This document shows positions 45,114 through 53,923 of a stretch of DNA of 64,000 nt, piece by piece. Source of the DNA: Dehalococcoides mccartyi CG5 (GTDB taxonomy: Bacteria > Chloroflexota > Dehalococcoidia > Dehalococcoidales > Dehalococcoidaceae); NCBI RefSeq assembly GCF_000830885.1, contig NZ_CP006951.1, forward strand, positions 1,116,001 through 1,180,000. The letters are read 5' to 3'. The position numbers were made by a program, and so were the translations under genes. Within the stretch, counting starts at the first letter, position 1; every line of letters begins with the position of its first letter. Under the pieces are notes generated by a model, which worked only from the letters and a program-made list of their open reading frames with translations, was not told where the DNA came from and searched no databases.

Positions 45114-45386
45114 TCAGGCTTTCTTTATACGCCTGGCAGCCAATTGCCATGAGATTGCCAGCAGAATAAGGCCGGGCAATCCGATAACCAGCAGGAACAT
45201 AGAGGCTGCTTTGCTCTCCAATTCATCCAGACTGCCAACAAAATTCTGGATGGTAAAGAGAATCAAAGCCATGCCGATAATCCCTATCAGCCATTCATAC
45301 CAGGTAAGACTGAAATTACCCCGTTTCATCAGCCAAACAAGCCCAAGCAGCAGGGCACCGATAATTAAACCAATAATAAGCCACAT
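45114..45386 (-). CDS. rdhB: Reductive dehalogenase membrane anchor RdhB (second pair)
   Basis: This 90-residue protein has three hydrophobic segments (about 2-18, 30-48 and 64-82) and the conserved SLTWYEWLIGIIG block. It matches the first RdhB in length and layout. GGAGAG lies before the ATG, 29 nt after the rdhA stop, so the two genes form an operon that ends at the strong hairpin at 45059. Confidence 0.93.
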   Translation of the reverse strand: MWLIIGLIIGALLLGLVWLMKRGNFSLTWYEWLIGIIGMALILFTIQNFVGSLDELESKAASMFLLVIGLPGLILLAISWQLAARRIKKA

Positions 45387-45415
45387 ATTTTCACTCTCCT
45401 ATAATGCATTGGGGT

Positions 45416-46909
45416 TTATTTGTTATAACCGCCTTGACTTGAGGTAGCGGCACTGTCAAACCCGTAAACCGGCATAGACAGATCCCACCAGGCTTCCTTG
45501 TCTTCAGTCAAACCGTAACCAAAGAATTTATCTGCCTGCCACAAGAATGAATTCAACAACGGCGTAGTTGCCAATGTAGTCCTGACCAGCTCATGGATAG
45601 GAGCATTATTAGTATTGAAAGTACAAGTAGCCATACAGGCACCGCAGCCGTTGTACTCAGTCAAGAAAAGCCAGCAATCAAGGGCATTCGTCCAGTACTG
45701 TTTTCTTCCCGGAGAATGCGTGATATCCGGCTTGCCATAAACAGTCGGCAACTCCCAAGAGGGTTCATGATCTTTGGGTATGGCGTTTACAGGGCAGGCA
45801 TCTGCACACTTGGTACAGGTCTGGCAGAACCGCCAGATACCGGCATCGATGGGGTTAGTAGGTTCAAGAGGCATGTCGGTAACCAAACTGAACACCCCAA
45901 GTATAGGCCCGTATTCGGGGCTGGTGCAGAAGCCATTGTTTCGGTTTCCTTCCGTAATACCGGTTAACTGGGCGCTGGCAATTGCGGGCATCATACCGGA
46001 AAAGGGTGACGCGTAACCGTAACAGGTATAGCCAAGTGAGCGGATAAATTCCTGAATACAATTTTGGATATTACCGAAAAGCCGATAACGAGACAGATTG
46101 GCCGAATACATTATCTGGGATTCGTTAGCCGTCCTGAACATATCTTTGGACATAGGCACAGTGAAACAGAATTCATAAAGCTGTTTATTGGACGGCAGAA
46201 CAAATGTAGTCGCCCCTTCATAACCCTGCTCCACATCTTCAAATAAATATGATTTACCCAATGCAGGCGGCGGGGGGAAATTTTCAACAAAGCCAATGGA
46301 GTTGGCAGCCCCTTTATGATTGGTAAATACCAGCTTGTCTTTAATTTTCTGGTCTATAACACCAAAACCAACCTGCCCTCCACCATAGAAGATTACCGCA
46401 GACCGCAGCATCCGGCTATTTTCCTCAGGAGTACCCTGCCAGACCGGGACACTTAAGCTTTGAGGTGTAGCCACTTTCTGGGGACCCATAAAAGTAGTCA
46501 CATAAGGCAAATTCATAAAATAGCCCGCGCCGGATGAAAGAGCGTAATCTCTCAGTGTCTGACCGGGGGTATCATGGGTAATGGCCTTTACCTTGTTGGT
46601 CAGGACATTGGCGTATCTCTTCTTTATTTCGTCCGCACCCAGATATTTGGCTTGGATACCGGGCGCTTGCGCTGTCTGACGGGCATCCCATCTATTCATC
46701 AAAGACCAGTCAATTTCGGTAGTGGGATTATCCGCCTCCCGGTATTTCACCCACCAGGGTCGTTTCCATTCAGCCTTAGGCGAAGAAATAATATCATCCA
46801 AATCGTGAAAAACCGGAGCAGTTGCCGCCGCAGTTCCAAGACCGGTCCCTAATATCCCCAGTCCTTTCATGAAATTACGGCGACTAATAGTGTGATGGAA
46901 ATTAGGCAT
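45416..46909 (-). CDS. rdhA: Corrinoid iron-sulfur reductive dehalogenase RdhA (second copy)
   Basis: The 497-residue precursor has a Tat signal (ISRRNFMKGLGILGTG, residues 8-23). The first Fe-S motif CQTCTKCADACP lies near residues 361-372. The second is spaced differently from the first RdhA: one Cys in ALDCWLF near residue 412, then CGACMATC about ten residues later, giving C-x9-C-x2-C-x3-C without the usual following proline. The substrate is unknown. It is transcribed divergently from marR (47240), shares its upstream region, and has the same operator repeats and leader as the first rdhA. Confidence 0.95.
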   Translation of the reverse strand: MPNFHHTISRRNFMKGLGILGTGLGTAAATAPVFHDLDDIISSPKAEWKRPWWVKYREADNPTTEIDWSLMNRWDARQTAQAPGIQAKYLGADEIKKRYANVLTNKVKAITHDTPGQTLRDYALSSGAGYFMNLPYVTTFMGPQKVATPQSLSVPVWQGTPEENSRMLRSAVIFYGGGQVGFGVIDQKIKDKLVFTNHKGAANSIGFVENFPPPPALGKSYLFEDVEQGYEGATTFVLPSNKQLYEFCFTVPMSKDMFRTANESQIMYSANLSRYRLFGNIQNCIQEFIRSLGYTCYGYASPFSGMMPAIASAQLTGITEGNRNNGFCTSPEYGPILGVFSLVTDMPLEPTNPIDAGIWRFCQTCTKCADACPVNAIPKDHEPSWELPTVYGKPDITHSPGRKQYWTNALDCWLFLTEYNGCGACMATCTFNTNNAPIHELVRTTLATTPLLNSFLWQADKFFGYGLTEDKEAWWDLSMPVYGFDSAATSSQGGYNK

Positions 46910-46929
46910 TTTTTAATTTTCCTTTTTAT

Positions 46930-46976
46930 CAATATTTAGTCTTTCCTATAGCCACCCGGTCTTCCCCGAGAGCCAA
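46930..46976 (-). promoter_or_regulatory. Conserved 47-nt leader element of rdhA (second copy)
   Basis: Matches 44699-44745 at 46 of 47 positions. On the minus strand the TTG frame here ends one codon earlier (16 codons including TGA) and carries CGG for CAG. An AGGAG lies at 46991-46995, but the ATG-TAA of the first copy is not conserved. Confidence 0.7.
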
Positions 46977-47016
46977 TTTATTTCAGCGATCTCCTTTCAT
47001 ATATTCAATTATATTA

Positions 47017-47067
47017 TAGTATACGATACTAGTATACGATTATAGTTACAGATATTATATTGGTCAA
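47017..47067 (-). promoter_or_regulatory. Promoter and tandem-repeat operator of the second rdhA operon
   Basis: On the minus strand, TTGACC (47062-47067) and TATAAT (47039-47044) are 17 bp apart. The plus strand has TAGTATACGATAC at 47017-47029 followed by TAGTATACGATTA at 47030-47042, the same 13-bp tandem unit as before the first rdhA. It is the likely MarR site and could also influence the divergent marR. Confidence 0.8.
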
Positions 47068-47239
47068 TAGGCCTTAAGGCCAAGAAAGCTAAGCATTTAG
47101 TATATTTTTAGCCCAATAAGACAATACTTAAACCTGCACACCTCATTTTTAAATCAAATATTTGTATTTACCCCCCAAGATATTGTTTAATAAGCGCATA
47201 CACATAGTAGAGAAAACTACTGAATACCAAGAAGGCTAT

Positions 47240-47752
47240 ATGACTCACAGACTAAGGGAAAACGGCTACGCAATATGGTCCACACTTATGCAGGCAAGGG
47301 TTGCTGCCTATCACGTACGCAGAAAAGACCTGCTGGAGTACGGCGTTTCCCCTGAACAGGCGGGCATACTGGAACGTCTGTATCATTCCAAAGACAAAAC
47401 AATGACACCCACCCGAATAGCCGAATTGTATTTCCGTCAGCCAAACACCATTACCGCCATATTGAGAAACATGGAGAAAAAAGGGCTGGTCGAACTCACC
47501 AAAAACTTGGAAAGAAAAAATATGATTCGGGTATCTATTACCGAAAAAGGTATGCAGTTAAGAGAAACTATAAGCACCAATCTCACTGAAACACGTAAAA
47601 TATTTGATGTCTTGTCTGACGAAGAGTTGGACCAACTGGAAAACATGCTCTTAAGAATACGGGATAAATCCATAATCCAAACTTCATCATCCAAATTCAA
47701 TGCTACCCGCAGACTTGATCAAATTCATGAATCTGACGGGCAGATAATCTAA
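47240..47752 (+). CDS. MarR family regulator of the rdh operons (Rdh2R-like)
   Basis: From ATG 47240 the protein has 170 residues. The winged HTH covers about residues 30-110: VSPEQAGILERLYHSKDKTM, TPTRIAELYFRQPNTITAIL, RNMEKKGLVELTKNLERKNMIRVSITEKG. It is divergent from the second rdhA, which fits local repression. I recall that in strain CBDB1 the MarR protein Rdh2R in this position represses the neighbouring rdh genes; assigning this gene to it is inference from gene order. The open frame begins at 47162, but AGAAGG before ATG 47240 and conservation in the relic favour the shorter form. Confidence 0.88.
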   Translation: MTHRLRENGYAIWSTLMQARVAAYHVRRKDLLEYGVSPEQAGILERLYHSKDKTMTPTRIAELYFRQPNTITAILRNMEKKGLVELTKNLERKNMIRVSITEKGMQLRETISTNLTETRKIFDVLSDEELDQLENMLLRIRDKSIIQTSSSKFNATRRLDQIHESDGQII

Positions 47753-47897
47753 CTGTTTTCTCCCTGATGCCGCCATGTATTGGCAAGTTGCGAAAAACAG
47801 CTTGCAATACAGATTAAAATCATTCTTTATCAACACTGTTTCCGCTTGTGAAAATACTTCTGAATTGGTATCCTTTCGGCATAAGGAGACGCCTCTT

Positions 47898-48485
47898 ATG
47901 GAATATAACGTAGAAGTAAAACTGCTGGCCATTACTCCGGATGCCGAAAATCTGGCAGAACAAGCCGGACGATTGTGTTACGCCAGCGGCAATAAACTTG
48001 GCAGCAGCCAGGACTGGCTTCAGACACGCATCAAACAAGGGCACGAAAGCCTGCTTGAGCATGTTTCGGCCACTTTTTATATAAAGGCCTCACGGGTGGT
48101 TACCCATGAGCTGGTCAGACACCGTATTGGCAGTTACTCCCAGCGAAGCCAGCGTTACGTTAAGGAAAATCAGGCCGAGTTTATCACCCCGCCTGAAATT
48201 GCCGAAGAAGACAGTGCCAAACTGGCGCTGTTCAATCAGGCTATGGAAAGCGCCTGGGATTCCTACCGCAAACTGCTGGAAGCGGGCATAAAGCCGGAAA
48301 TAGCCCGTTACGTACTGCCCAATGCCTGTGCCACCGAGATTATCTGCACCTGGAATTTCCGCGAACTGCGGCATATTTTGAAACTGCGCACTGCCCCGTC
48401 CGCCCAGCCGGAAATGAGGGTAGTCGCTAACCTAATCCAAGAGATACTGAAAAAAGAAGCCCCCAAGATATTCGGAGACCTATAA
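47898..48485 (+). CDS. thyX: FAD-dependent thymidylate synthase
   Basis: ThyX methylates dUMP with methylene-tetrahydrofolate, FAD and NADPH. The ThyX signature RHRx7S is present as RHRIGSYSQRSQR near residues 78-90, together with GHESLLEHVSATF before it and LPNACATEI after it. The length of 195 residues is slightly short but complete. AGGAG lies 8 nt before ATG 47898; the frame open from 47775 has no ribosome site. Confidence 0.95.
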   Translation: MEYNVEVKLLAITPDAENLAEQAGRLCYASGNKLGSSQDWLQTRIKQGHESLLEHVSATFYIKASRVVTHELVRHRIGSYSQRSQRYVKENQAEFITPPEIAEEDSAKLALFNQAMESAWDSYRKLLEAGIKPEIARYVLPNACATEIICTWNFRELRHILKLRTAPSAQPEMRVVANLIQEILKKEAPKIFGDL

Positions 48486-48518
48486 GCCACAGGCAATGAG
48501 ATTTCGCCCCCGCTTAAG

Positions 48519-49454
48519 TCAGGCTAAATGACAGGCGCAGAGATGATTTTCGGAAACCCCTTTCAGGGATGGAGTTTCCTGGTGGCAAATCGGTAAATGC
48601 ACCGGGCAACGCCCGGCAAAACCGCAGCCTTGCCCATCTTCGGCATGGTGATGCAGGTCATGACCTTCTTCAAGCTCCAGTGCCAACCCTGCCAGCAGCA
48701 TTTTCGTATAGGGATGAACAGCCGAAGACATATTTCCGCTTTCCATTACCTCAACCAGCTTGCCCCGGTACATAACTGCCACACGGTTGCAAACTGAACT
48801 AATCATCTGTAAATCATGGGAAATAAGCAGGTAGCTTAAACCGTATTCCTCTTTAAGCTCCAGCATAAGCTTGAGCAACTGGTAACGAAGGATAGTATCC
48901 AGCCCGCTCAAAGGTTCATCAGCGATTATTATTTCAGGCCTTACCAGCAGGGTTCTGGCAAGTGACACCCGCTGACGCTGCCCGCCGGACAGTTCCGTGG
49001 GGTAGCGACCCGCAAGTGAAGGCGGAATAAAAGTTTTCTCCATAATGGCTGAAACCAAATCTTGTCTTTCAGCCTTATTTAAGTGCCGGTTTATCTTTAG
49101 AGGCTCTTCCAGAAGCTCTACAAGCCTCATGCGGGGGTCCAGAGTTGAATCCGAGTCCTGCAGTATTAGCTGGACTTCGCGGCGGTATTTTTTGAACTCA
49201 GGGGCATCCATTTTTTGCAGGTCACTCCCCCGGTATAATACCTGCCCGCCAGAAGGGCGAACCAGCCCTGCCAAGGCTCTGGCCAGAGTGGTCTTGCCCG
49301 AACCGCTTTCACCTACCAGACCCAGTATCTCTCCGTTTTTCAGTTCAATACTCACGTCGGAAACAGCCCTGATGGTGTGGTCTGGGTGCTTCAAACGTAC
49401 CAGCGGGTTATGCCTGACTACAAAATGGACTGACAGATTTTCGGCTTTTAACAC
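48519..49454 (-). CDS. Opp/Dpp/Nik-type ABC transporter ATP-binding protein (second ATPase)
   Basis: The Walker A motif GESGSGKTTLARAL, signature LSGGQRQRVSLARTLL, Walker B EIIIADEPLSGLD and H-loop LISHDLQMI are all present. The C-terminal oligopeptide/nickel-type extension ends with a Cys-containing segment (CGFAGRCPVHLPICHQETP), typical of the family. GTG 49452-49454 overlaps the stop of the first ATPase (GTGTTAA) and is preceded by GGATG; an upstream TTG at 49511 would extend it by 19 residues but lacks a ribosome site. It is last in the methyltransferase-transporter operon. Confidence 0.9.
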   Translation of the reverse strand: MLKAENLSVHFVVRHNPLVRLKHPDHTIRAVSDVSIELKNGEILGLVGESGSGKTTLARALAGLVRPSGGQVLYRGSDLQKMDAPEFKKYRREVQLILQDSDSTLDPRMRLVELLEEPLKINRHLNKAERQDLVSAIMEKTFIPPSLAGRYPTELSGGQRQRVSLARTLLVRPEIIIADEPLSGLDTILRYQLLKLMLELKEEYGLSYLLISHDLQMISSVCNRVAVMYRGKLVEVMESGNMSSAVHPYTKMLLAGLALELEEGHDLHHHAEDGQGCGFAGRCPVHLPICHQETPSLKGVSENHLCACHLA

Positions 49455-50416
49455 AGCTTCATCCCGCTTTGGGTATAAAGATGGCAAACCACTCTGCTGT
49501 TGTCCAGACAAACTTCAGGGGGTAATTCTTTAAAACAAATCCCGGTTGCCTGTGGACAGAACGGGGCGAAACTACAACCTTCATTATCTCCCAGTAAATC
49601 CCGGCTTTCAAAACCTGTCAAAGGTATATCAATATAATCTCCGGCTTGCTGGCATTTCATAAGCAGGCGGCTGTAAGGGTGAAGGGGGTTTGACATCAGG
49701 CTTAAGGTATCACCATACTCCACAATCCGCCCGGCATACATTACCCCCAGCTTTGGGCAGAGGGTTTTCAGAGCAGGTAAGTCATGGCTGATAACCAGCA
49801 GGCTGGTTCTTTTGGATGCCTCTTTCAGTATATTCAGGGTGGTGGTACGGGTATTGGCATCAAGTGCGGTAGTAGGTTCGTCTGCCACCAGTAAATCCGG
49901 CTCTGAAAGAAGCGCCATGGCCGTCAGCACTCTTTGGCGCATACCCCCGGACAGCTGGTGGGGATAGCTTTTTAAAATATGTTCAACCGAATGAATATCG
50001 CCCAATCCCAAATCCGAAAGTAACTTTCTAGCCCCCTCCAGCCTTATGTCAGGCCTGTTCAGGTTCACGCAAACCTCGCCTATCTGTTCACCCACCTTTA
50101 AAAGGGGATTGAGAGCGGTAGACTGGTTTTGAGGGATAAGGGCAATCTGCCTGCCCCTTATATGGTTCAGCTCAGCTTCGGGCAGATTTACCAGCTCTCT
50201 GCCGTTGAAAAGTATACTGCCGGTTATAATTTTACCGGGTTGCTGCAGCCCCAGCAGGGTATAGACAAGTACAGTCTTGCCGCAGCCGCTCTCCCCCATA
50301 ATACCCAGATTACAACCCTCTTCAAGGTGCAGATTCAACCCGTTGTTAGCCCGCACCAGACCGGCAGGAGTCTCAAAATAAACGTGCAGGTTGGAAACTA
50401 CCAGCAGGTTTTTCAT
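49448..50416 (-). CDS. Opp/Dpp/Nik-type ABC transporter ATP-binding protein (first ATPase)
   Basis: The 322-residue ATPase has Walker A GESGCGKTVLVYTL, signature LSGGMRQRVLTAMAL, Walker B DLLVADEPTTALD and LLVISHDLPAL. The C-terminal Cys segment (CSFAPFCPQATGICFKELPPE) is as in OppD/DppD. It pairs with the next ATPase to energise import through the two permeases. It overlaps the upstream permease by 4 nt. Confidence 0.92.
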   Translation of the reverse strand: MKNLLVVSNLHVYFETPAGLVRANNGLNLHLEEGCNLGIMGESGCGKTVLVYTLLGLQQPGKIITGSILFNGRELVNLPEAELNHIRGRQIALIPQNQSTALNPLLKVGEQIGEVCVNLNRPDIRLEGARKLLSDLGLGDIHSVEHILKSYPHQLSGGMRQRVLTAMALLSEPDLLVADEPTTALDANTRTTTLNILKEASKRTSLLVISHDLPALKTLCPKLGVMYAGRIVEYGDTLSLMSNPLHPYSRLLMKCQQAGDYIDIPLTGFESRDLLGDNEGCSFAPFCPQATGICFKELPPEVCLDNSRVVCHLYTQSGMKLC

Positions 50417-51252
50417 CTGTCCAGTATCCTTTGCAACCGGGGATCAGTACGGTCTTCAAAACTCATATTGATAAAGGTCAGCCCCAGTATGCACAGGGTA
50501 ATGCACAGTCCCGGCGGCAGATACCACCAGTACAGGTTCTGGACAAATCCTCCCCGTGAAAAAGCATAATGAAGCATCATGCCCCAGCTTTTTTGAGACG
50601 GGTCACCCAGACCCAGAAAACTCATGGAAGCCTCAAGGAGCAAGGCCACCGCCACCACCAGAATAAACTTGGCAGCCACCAGTGGCAATACATTCGGAAG
50701 TACATGCCGCCACATCAGGCGGAATTCACTTGCCCCCATAATACGGGCGGATTCCACGTAACCGCTCTGGCGGATAGTAATCACCTGCGAACGGATTACC
50801 CGTGCCGTCCCCGGCCAGAGAGTCAGGGCGATAACCAGAATAATATTCCAGATACTGGGTCCCAGATATACCGAAAGGAGTATTACCAGAGGCAGAGCCG
50901 GTATAACCAGAAATATATCAGCCATACCCATCAGTACATTATCCAGCCAGCCGCGGCGGAATCCTGCCCAGATACCCACCGCCACCCCCAACAAAGTAGC
51001 CAGAGAGGCAGATACAAAACCCACCCACAGGGATACTCTGGCAGAATAAACCAGCTCGGAAAATATATCCTGCCCCACGTCATTAGTCCCCAGCAGATGC
51101 TGGGCAGAAGGGTGCAGAAAAGCCTGTCCGTAAGTCCACGGGTCATGCGGGGAAATCAGCGGAGCAAATACCGCTGAAAGCACGAATATCCCCAGAAGTA
51201 CCACCCCGAAGAACAGGAGTTTATTTGCGGTCAGTTTTTTAAGGATATTCAT
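50413..51252 (-). CDS. ABC transporter permease (OppC/DppC/NikC type)
   Basis: The permease has about 280 residues with an N-terminal membrane segment, HDPWTYGQAFLHPSAQHLLGTNDVGQDIF in the periplasmic region (a family block) and the EAA loop ARIMGASEFRLMWRHVLPN near residues 180-198. About six membrane segments. The ATG 51250-51252 follows GAGGA and lies 1 nt after the stop of the other permease; the open frame to 51273 is less likely. Confidence 0.92.
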   Translation of the reverse strand: MNILKKLTANKLLFFGVVLLGIFVLSAVFAPLISPHDPWTYGQAFLHPSAQHLLGTNDVGQDIFSELVYSARVSLWVGFVSASLATLLGVAVGIWAGFRRGWLDNVLMGMADIFLVIPALPLVILLSVYLGPSIWNIILVIALTLWPGTARVIRSQVITIRQSGYVESARIMGASEFRLMWRHVLPNVLPLVAAKFILVVAVALLLEASMSFLGLGDPSQKSWGMMLHYAFSRGGFVQNLYWWYLPPGLCITLCILGLTFINMSFEDRTDPRLQRILDR

Positions 51253-51253
51253 C

Positions 51254-52228
51254 TTAAGCTGTCCTCGGATCAAGGCGTCTGTAAAGCAGGTCTGCCGTCA
51301 TGTTAGCCAGCAGGACACAAACTGCAATAATTAAAAAGGCACCCTGAATAAGTGGATAATCACGCGCCCCGATAGCTTCATAAATAAGCGTCCCCATGCC
51401 CGGCCAGGAAAAAACGGTTTCCACCAGCAGTACTCCCGAAAAAAGCATGCCAAACTGAATAGCGGTAACCGTCACCAAAGGGGCAAGTGAATTTCTGAGT
51501 ATATGTTTAAAAAGAATCCGCCCGCGGCTGAGCCCCTTGGCTCTGGCCATCAGGATATAATCTTCTCCGCAAATGGAGATAACCGTATTTCTCATAATCA
51601 GAAAATCATAGGCCGCCTTAAACAGGGTAATAACCAGCAGGGGCAGCGCCATATGCCAGAGCAGGTCTGCAAAATAGGCAAAACCGCTCAGCCCGCCGGT
51701 AGTCACCTTGCCCATGGGAAACCAGCCCAGATTGAAACTGAAAAACATAAGCATAAGCATGGCAATCCAGTAATGAGGCATGGCATAAACCAGCATAAAA
51801 CCGCTGGTCAGACCTATGTCCAGAGGGGTCTTCCGGAAATAGCCCGCCACCAACCCGGCCAGCCCGGCAAGGAGCGCCCCCAGTATAATAGCCGGCAGGA
51901 TAAGTACCAGCGTCCATAGCAGATGCCCGCCCACTGCCTCCAGAACCGGCTGCATATACAGGTACGAGTAGCCCCAGTCACCGCTAAAGAGTCCGCCCAG
52001 ATAGTCACCGAACTGCTGGTATATGGGTTTGTCCAGCCCCAGTTCAGCTGAAAGAGCGGCCACATCCTCCGCGGTATAGTAGGCCTGTTCACCCAGTATA
52101 TTTTTAACCGGGTCTCCCGGCATAACTCTGGGAATAAGAAAATTTAAGGCAATAATAACTATAAGTACGATGCTGTAACGCAGCGCCTTACCCAGAAAGC
52201 TGGCCGCAGGGTGATAATGTCTTTGCAT
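51254..52228 (-). CDS. ABC transporter permease (OppB/DppB/NikB type)
   Basis: The 324-residue permease has IVLIVIIALNFLIPRVMPGDP at its N-terminus (the family start), six membrane segments and the EAA loop ARAKGLSRGRILFKHILRNSLAPL near residues 225-248. It follows the binding-protein gene by about 60 nt. Confidence 0.93.
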   Translation of the reverse strand: MQRHYHPAASFLGKALRYSIVLIVIIALNFLIPRVMPGDPVKNILGEQAYYTAEDVAALSAELGLDKPIYQQFGDYLGGLFSGDWGYSYLYMQPVLEAVGGHLLWTLVLILPAIILGALLAGLAGLVAGYFRKTPLDIGLTSGFMLVYAMPHYWIAMLMLMFFSFNLGWFPMGKVTTGGLSGFAYFADLLWHMALPLLVITLFKAAYDFLIMRNTVISICGEDYILMARAKGLSRGRILFKHILRNSLAPLVTVTAIQFGMLFSGVLLVETVFSWPGMGTLIYEAIGARDYPLIQGAFLIIAVCVLLANMTADLLYRRLDPRTA

Positions 52229-52287
52229 ATTTTATAAAGTGAATAAAGGCTGACCGGGATATAAAAACCCCGGCCAGCCATAATACT

Positions 52288-53919
52288 CTAGGGGGACTGG
52301 ACACTCAAGAAGGAAAATCCGTTAAACACCCCGCCATAGATACTATCTATCACCCAGCCTGACCAACCCTGCCGGTAAGGGTAGACACTCTCAGTCCAGG
52401 CCAGGGCAATACCCGGCAGATACTCGGCGGTAAGTTCCTGTATCCGGAGGTCAAGCACCGCCTGCTGGGCAGGGTCAGCCGTAGCCAGTCTAGCGTCACA
52501 AGCGGCCAGATATTCAGCCGCGTCCAGATTGTGCAAAACACCCTGACCGGTACGTCTGGAGTCAAAGTATCCCGAACCATGCCCGGCATGCATCAGAGTA
52601 CCCCAAGGAGTAGCCCCGAACAGAACCATATCGTAGTCAAGTGCATCTTTTACCGAAGCCCAAGCCGAAAGGTCCAGGGCTCTTATCTCTACCCCAAGCC
52701 CAATCTCAGACAGGGCATCCCGCAGTATTTCAGCCAGACGCATATTGGTAGACTGGTCAGATCTGGCCAGCAGTCTCAGGGAAATATTCTGTCCGGATGA
52801 ATCCTCACGGATACCATCCCCATCTGTATCCAGCAGTCCGGCCGCATCCAGCAGGGCATTGGCCTCTGCAGGATTATATGCCAGAGAAGGCAGGTCAGCA
52901 TTGAAATTGGGGTGGGTGGGGGGAACAAAACCGGTGGTAGGCACACTACCGTAGCCCGCATAAAAGTATTCTATTATCTGCTGGTAGTTTATAGCCGCCG
53001 CAATAGCCTTGCGGACATTTATATCGCTGGCAGGGCCGTCTTCAAGGTTAAAACCCAGAGCAGAGGGCACACCCAGATAGGTGCTGGTCTCAAAGTCTAC
53101 CTTACCGGACTTTATCAGGGCGGGTATGCTGGTATAGGGGAAAGTCCCGGAATAATCCCACCAGGTATCTATATCACCTTTGGCAAGTGATAAAACCAAA
53201 GCGTCCATATTCTGGTAAATATCCACCTCAAGGCGGTCAATGGTGGGCTTGCCCTGAAAATAGTCTTCGTTAGCCTTGAAGATAAACTTGCCGGAAGAAA
53301 GGTCAAAACTTTCAAATACGAACGGACCCGAACCGACTGTCATATCCGTCTGGTTATACTTAAGCGGGTCAGTCACATCCTGCCAGATATGTTTGGGGAC
53401 AATGGAATAGGTCATAAATTCGGTCAGAAGGTTACCGTAGGGACGGGACAGAGAAAGGGTAACTGTATCCCCCGAAAAGCTGACATCAGCTATTACATCT
53501 TTCATCCAGCTGGCCGAAGCAATGTAATCACGGTAGTATTCCACAGAAAAGGCCACATCTTCAGCCGTCAGCTTAGTGCCGTCATGCCAGTAGGCATTAT
53601 CCACAATGGTAAAAACAAATGTCTTAGCGTCATCTGACACTATCCATGATTTGGCCAGCCAGGGCTTGATGGACATGTCATCCCCCAGCCTTATCAGGCT
53701 GTCATGGGTAGTCAGGTTGGTCAGTACCCCGTACCAGTAGTCACTGAAGCAGTTGGTCGTCTTGAAGGGTTTGGTAGAACCGACCTTCAGGGTAACAGCC
53801 GTGGCAGTATCATCTGCATTGGGTGTTGTCTGCTCACAGCCAGCAAACAGGCTTAGCGATATCACTGCCGCCAGACCGATAAGCCAGACTTTCTTAAACT
53901 TTTTCCAATTTTTAATCAC
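52288..53919 (-). CDS. ABC transporter solute-binding lipoprotein (SBP_bac_5 family)
   Basis: This DppA/OppA/NikA-like binding protein of about 543 residues starts at GTG 53917-53919, with GGAGG 11 nt upstream. The lipobox reads SLFAGCEQ (Cys near residue 27). Blocks such as AKSWIVSDDAKTFVFTIVDNAYWHDGTKLTAEDVAFS and VRKAIAAAINYQQI are typical of the family. Ligands of the family include peptides, nickel complexes, opines and heme; which applies here is unknown. The frame open to 53958 overlaps the methyltransferase gene and is not used. Confidence 0.93.
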   Translation of the reverse strand: MIKNWKKFKKVWLIGLAAVISLSLFAGCEQTTPNADDTATAVTLKVGSTKPFKTTNCFSDYWYGVLTNLTTHDSLIRLGDDMSIKPWLAKSWIVSDDAKTFVFTIVDNAYWHDGTKLTAEDVAFSVEYYRDYIASASWMKDVIADVSFSGDTVTLSLSRPYGNLLTEFMTYSIVPKHIWQDVTDPLKYNQTDMTVGSGPFVFESFDLSSGKFIFKANEDYFQGKPTIDRLEVDIYQNMDALVLSLAKGDIDTWWDYSGTFPYTSIPALIKSGKVDFETSTYLGVPSALGFNLEDGPASDINVRKAIAAAINYQQIIEYFYAGYGSVPTTGFVPPTHPNFNADLPSLAYNPAEANALLDAAGLLDTDGDGIREDSSGQNISLRLLARSDQSTNMRLAEILRDALSEIGLGVEIRALDLSAWASVKDALDYDMVLFGATPWGTLMHAGHGSGYFDSRRTGQGVLHNLDAAEYLAACDARLATADPAQQAVLDLRIQELTAEYLPGIALAWTESVYPYRQGWSGWVIDSIYGGVFNGFSFLSVQSP

Positions 53920-53923
53920 CAGA

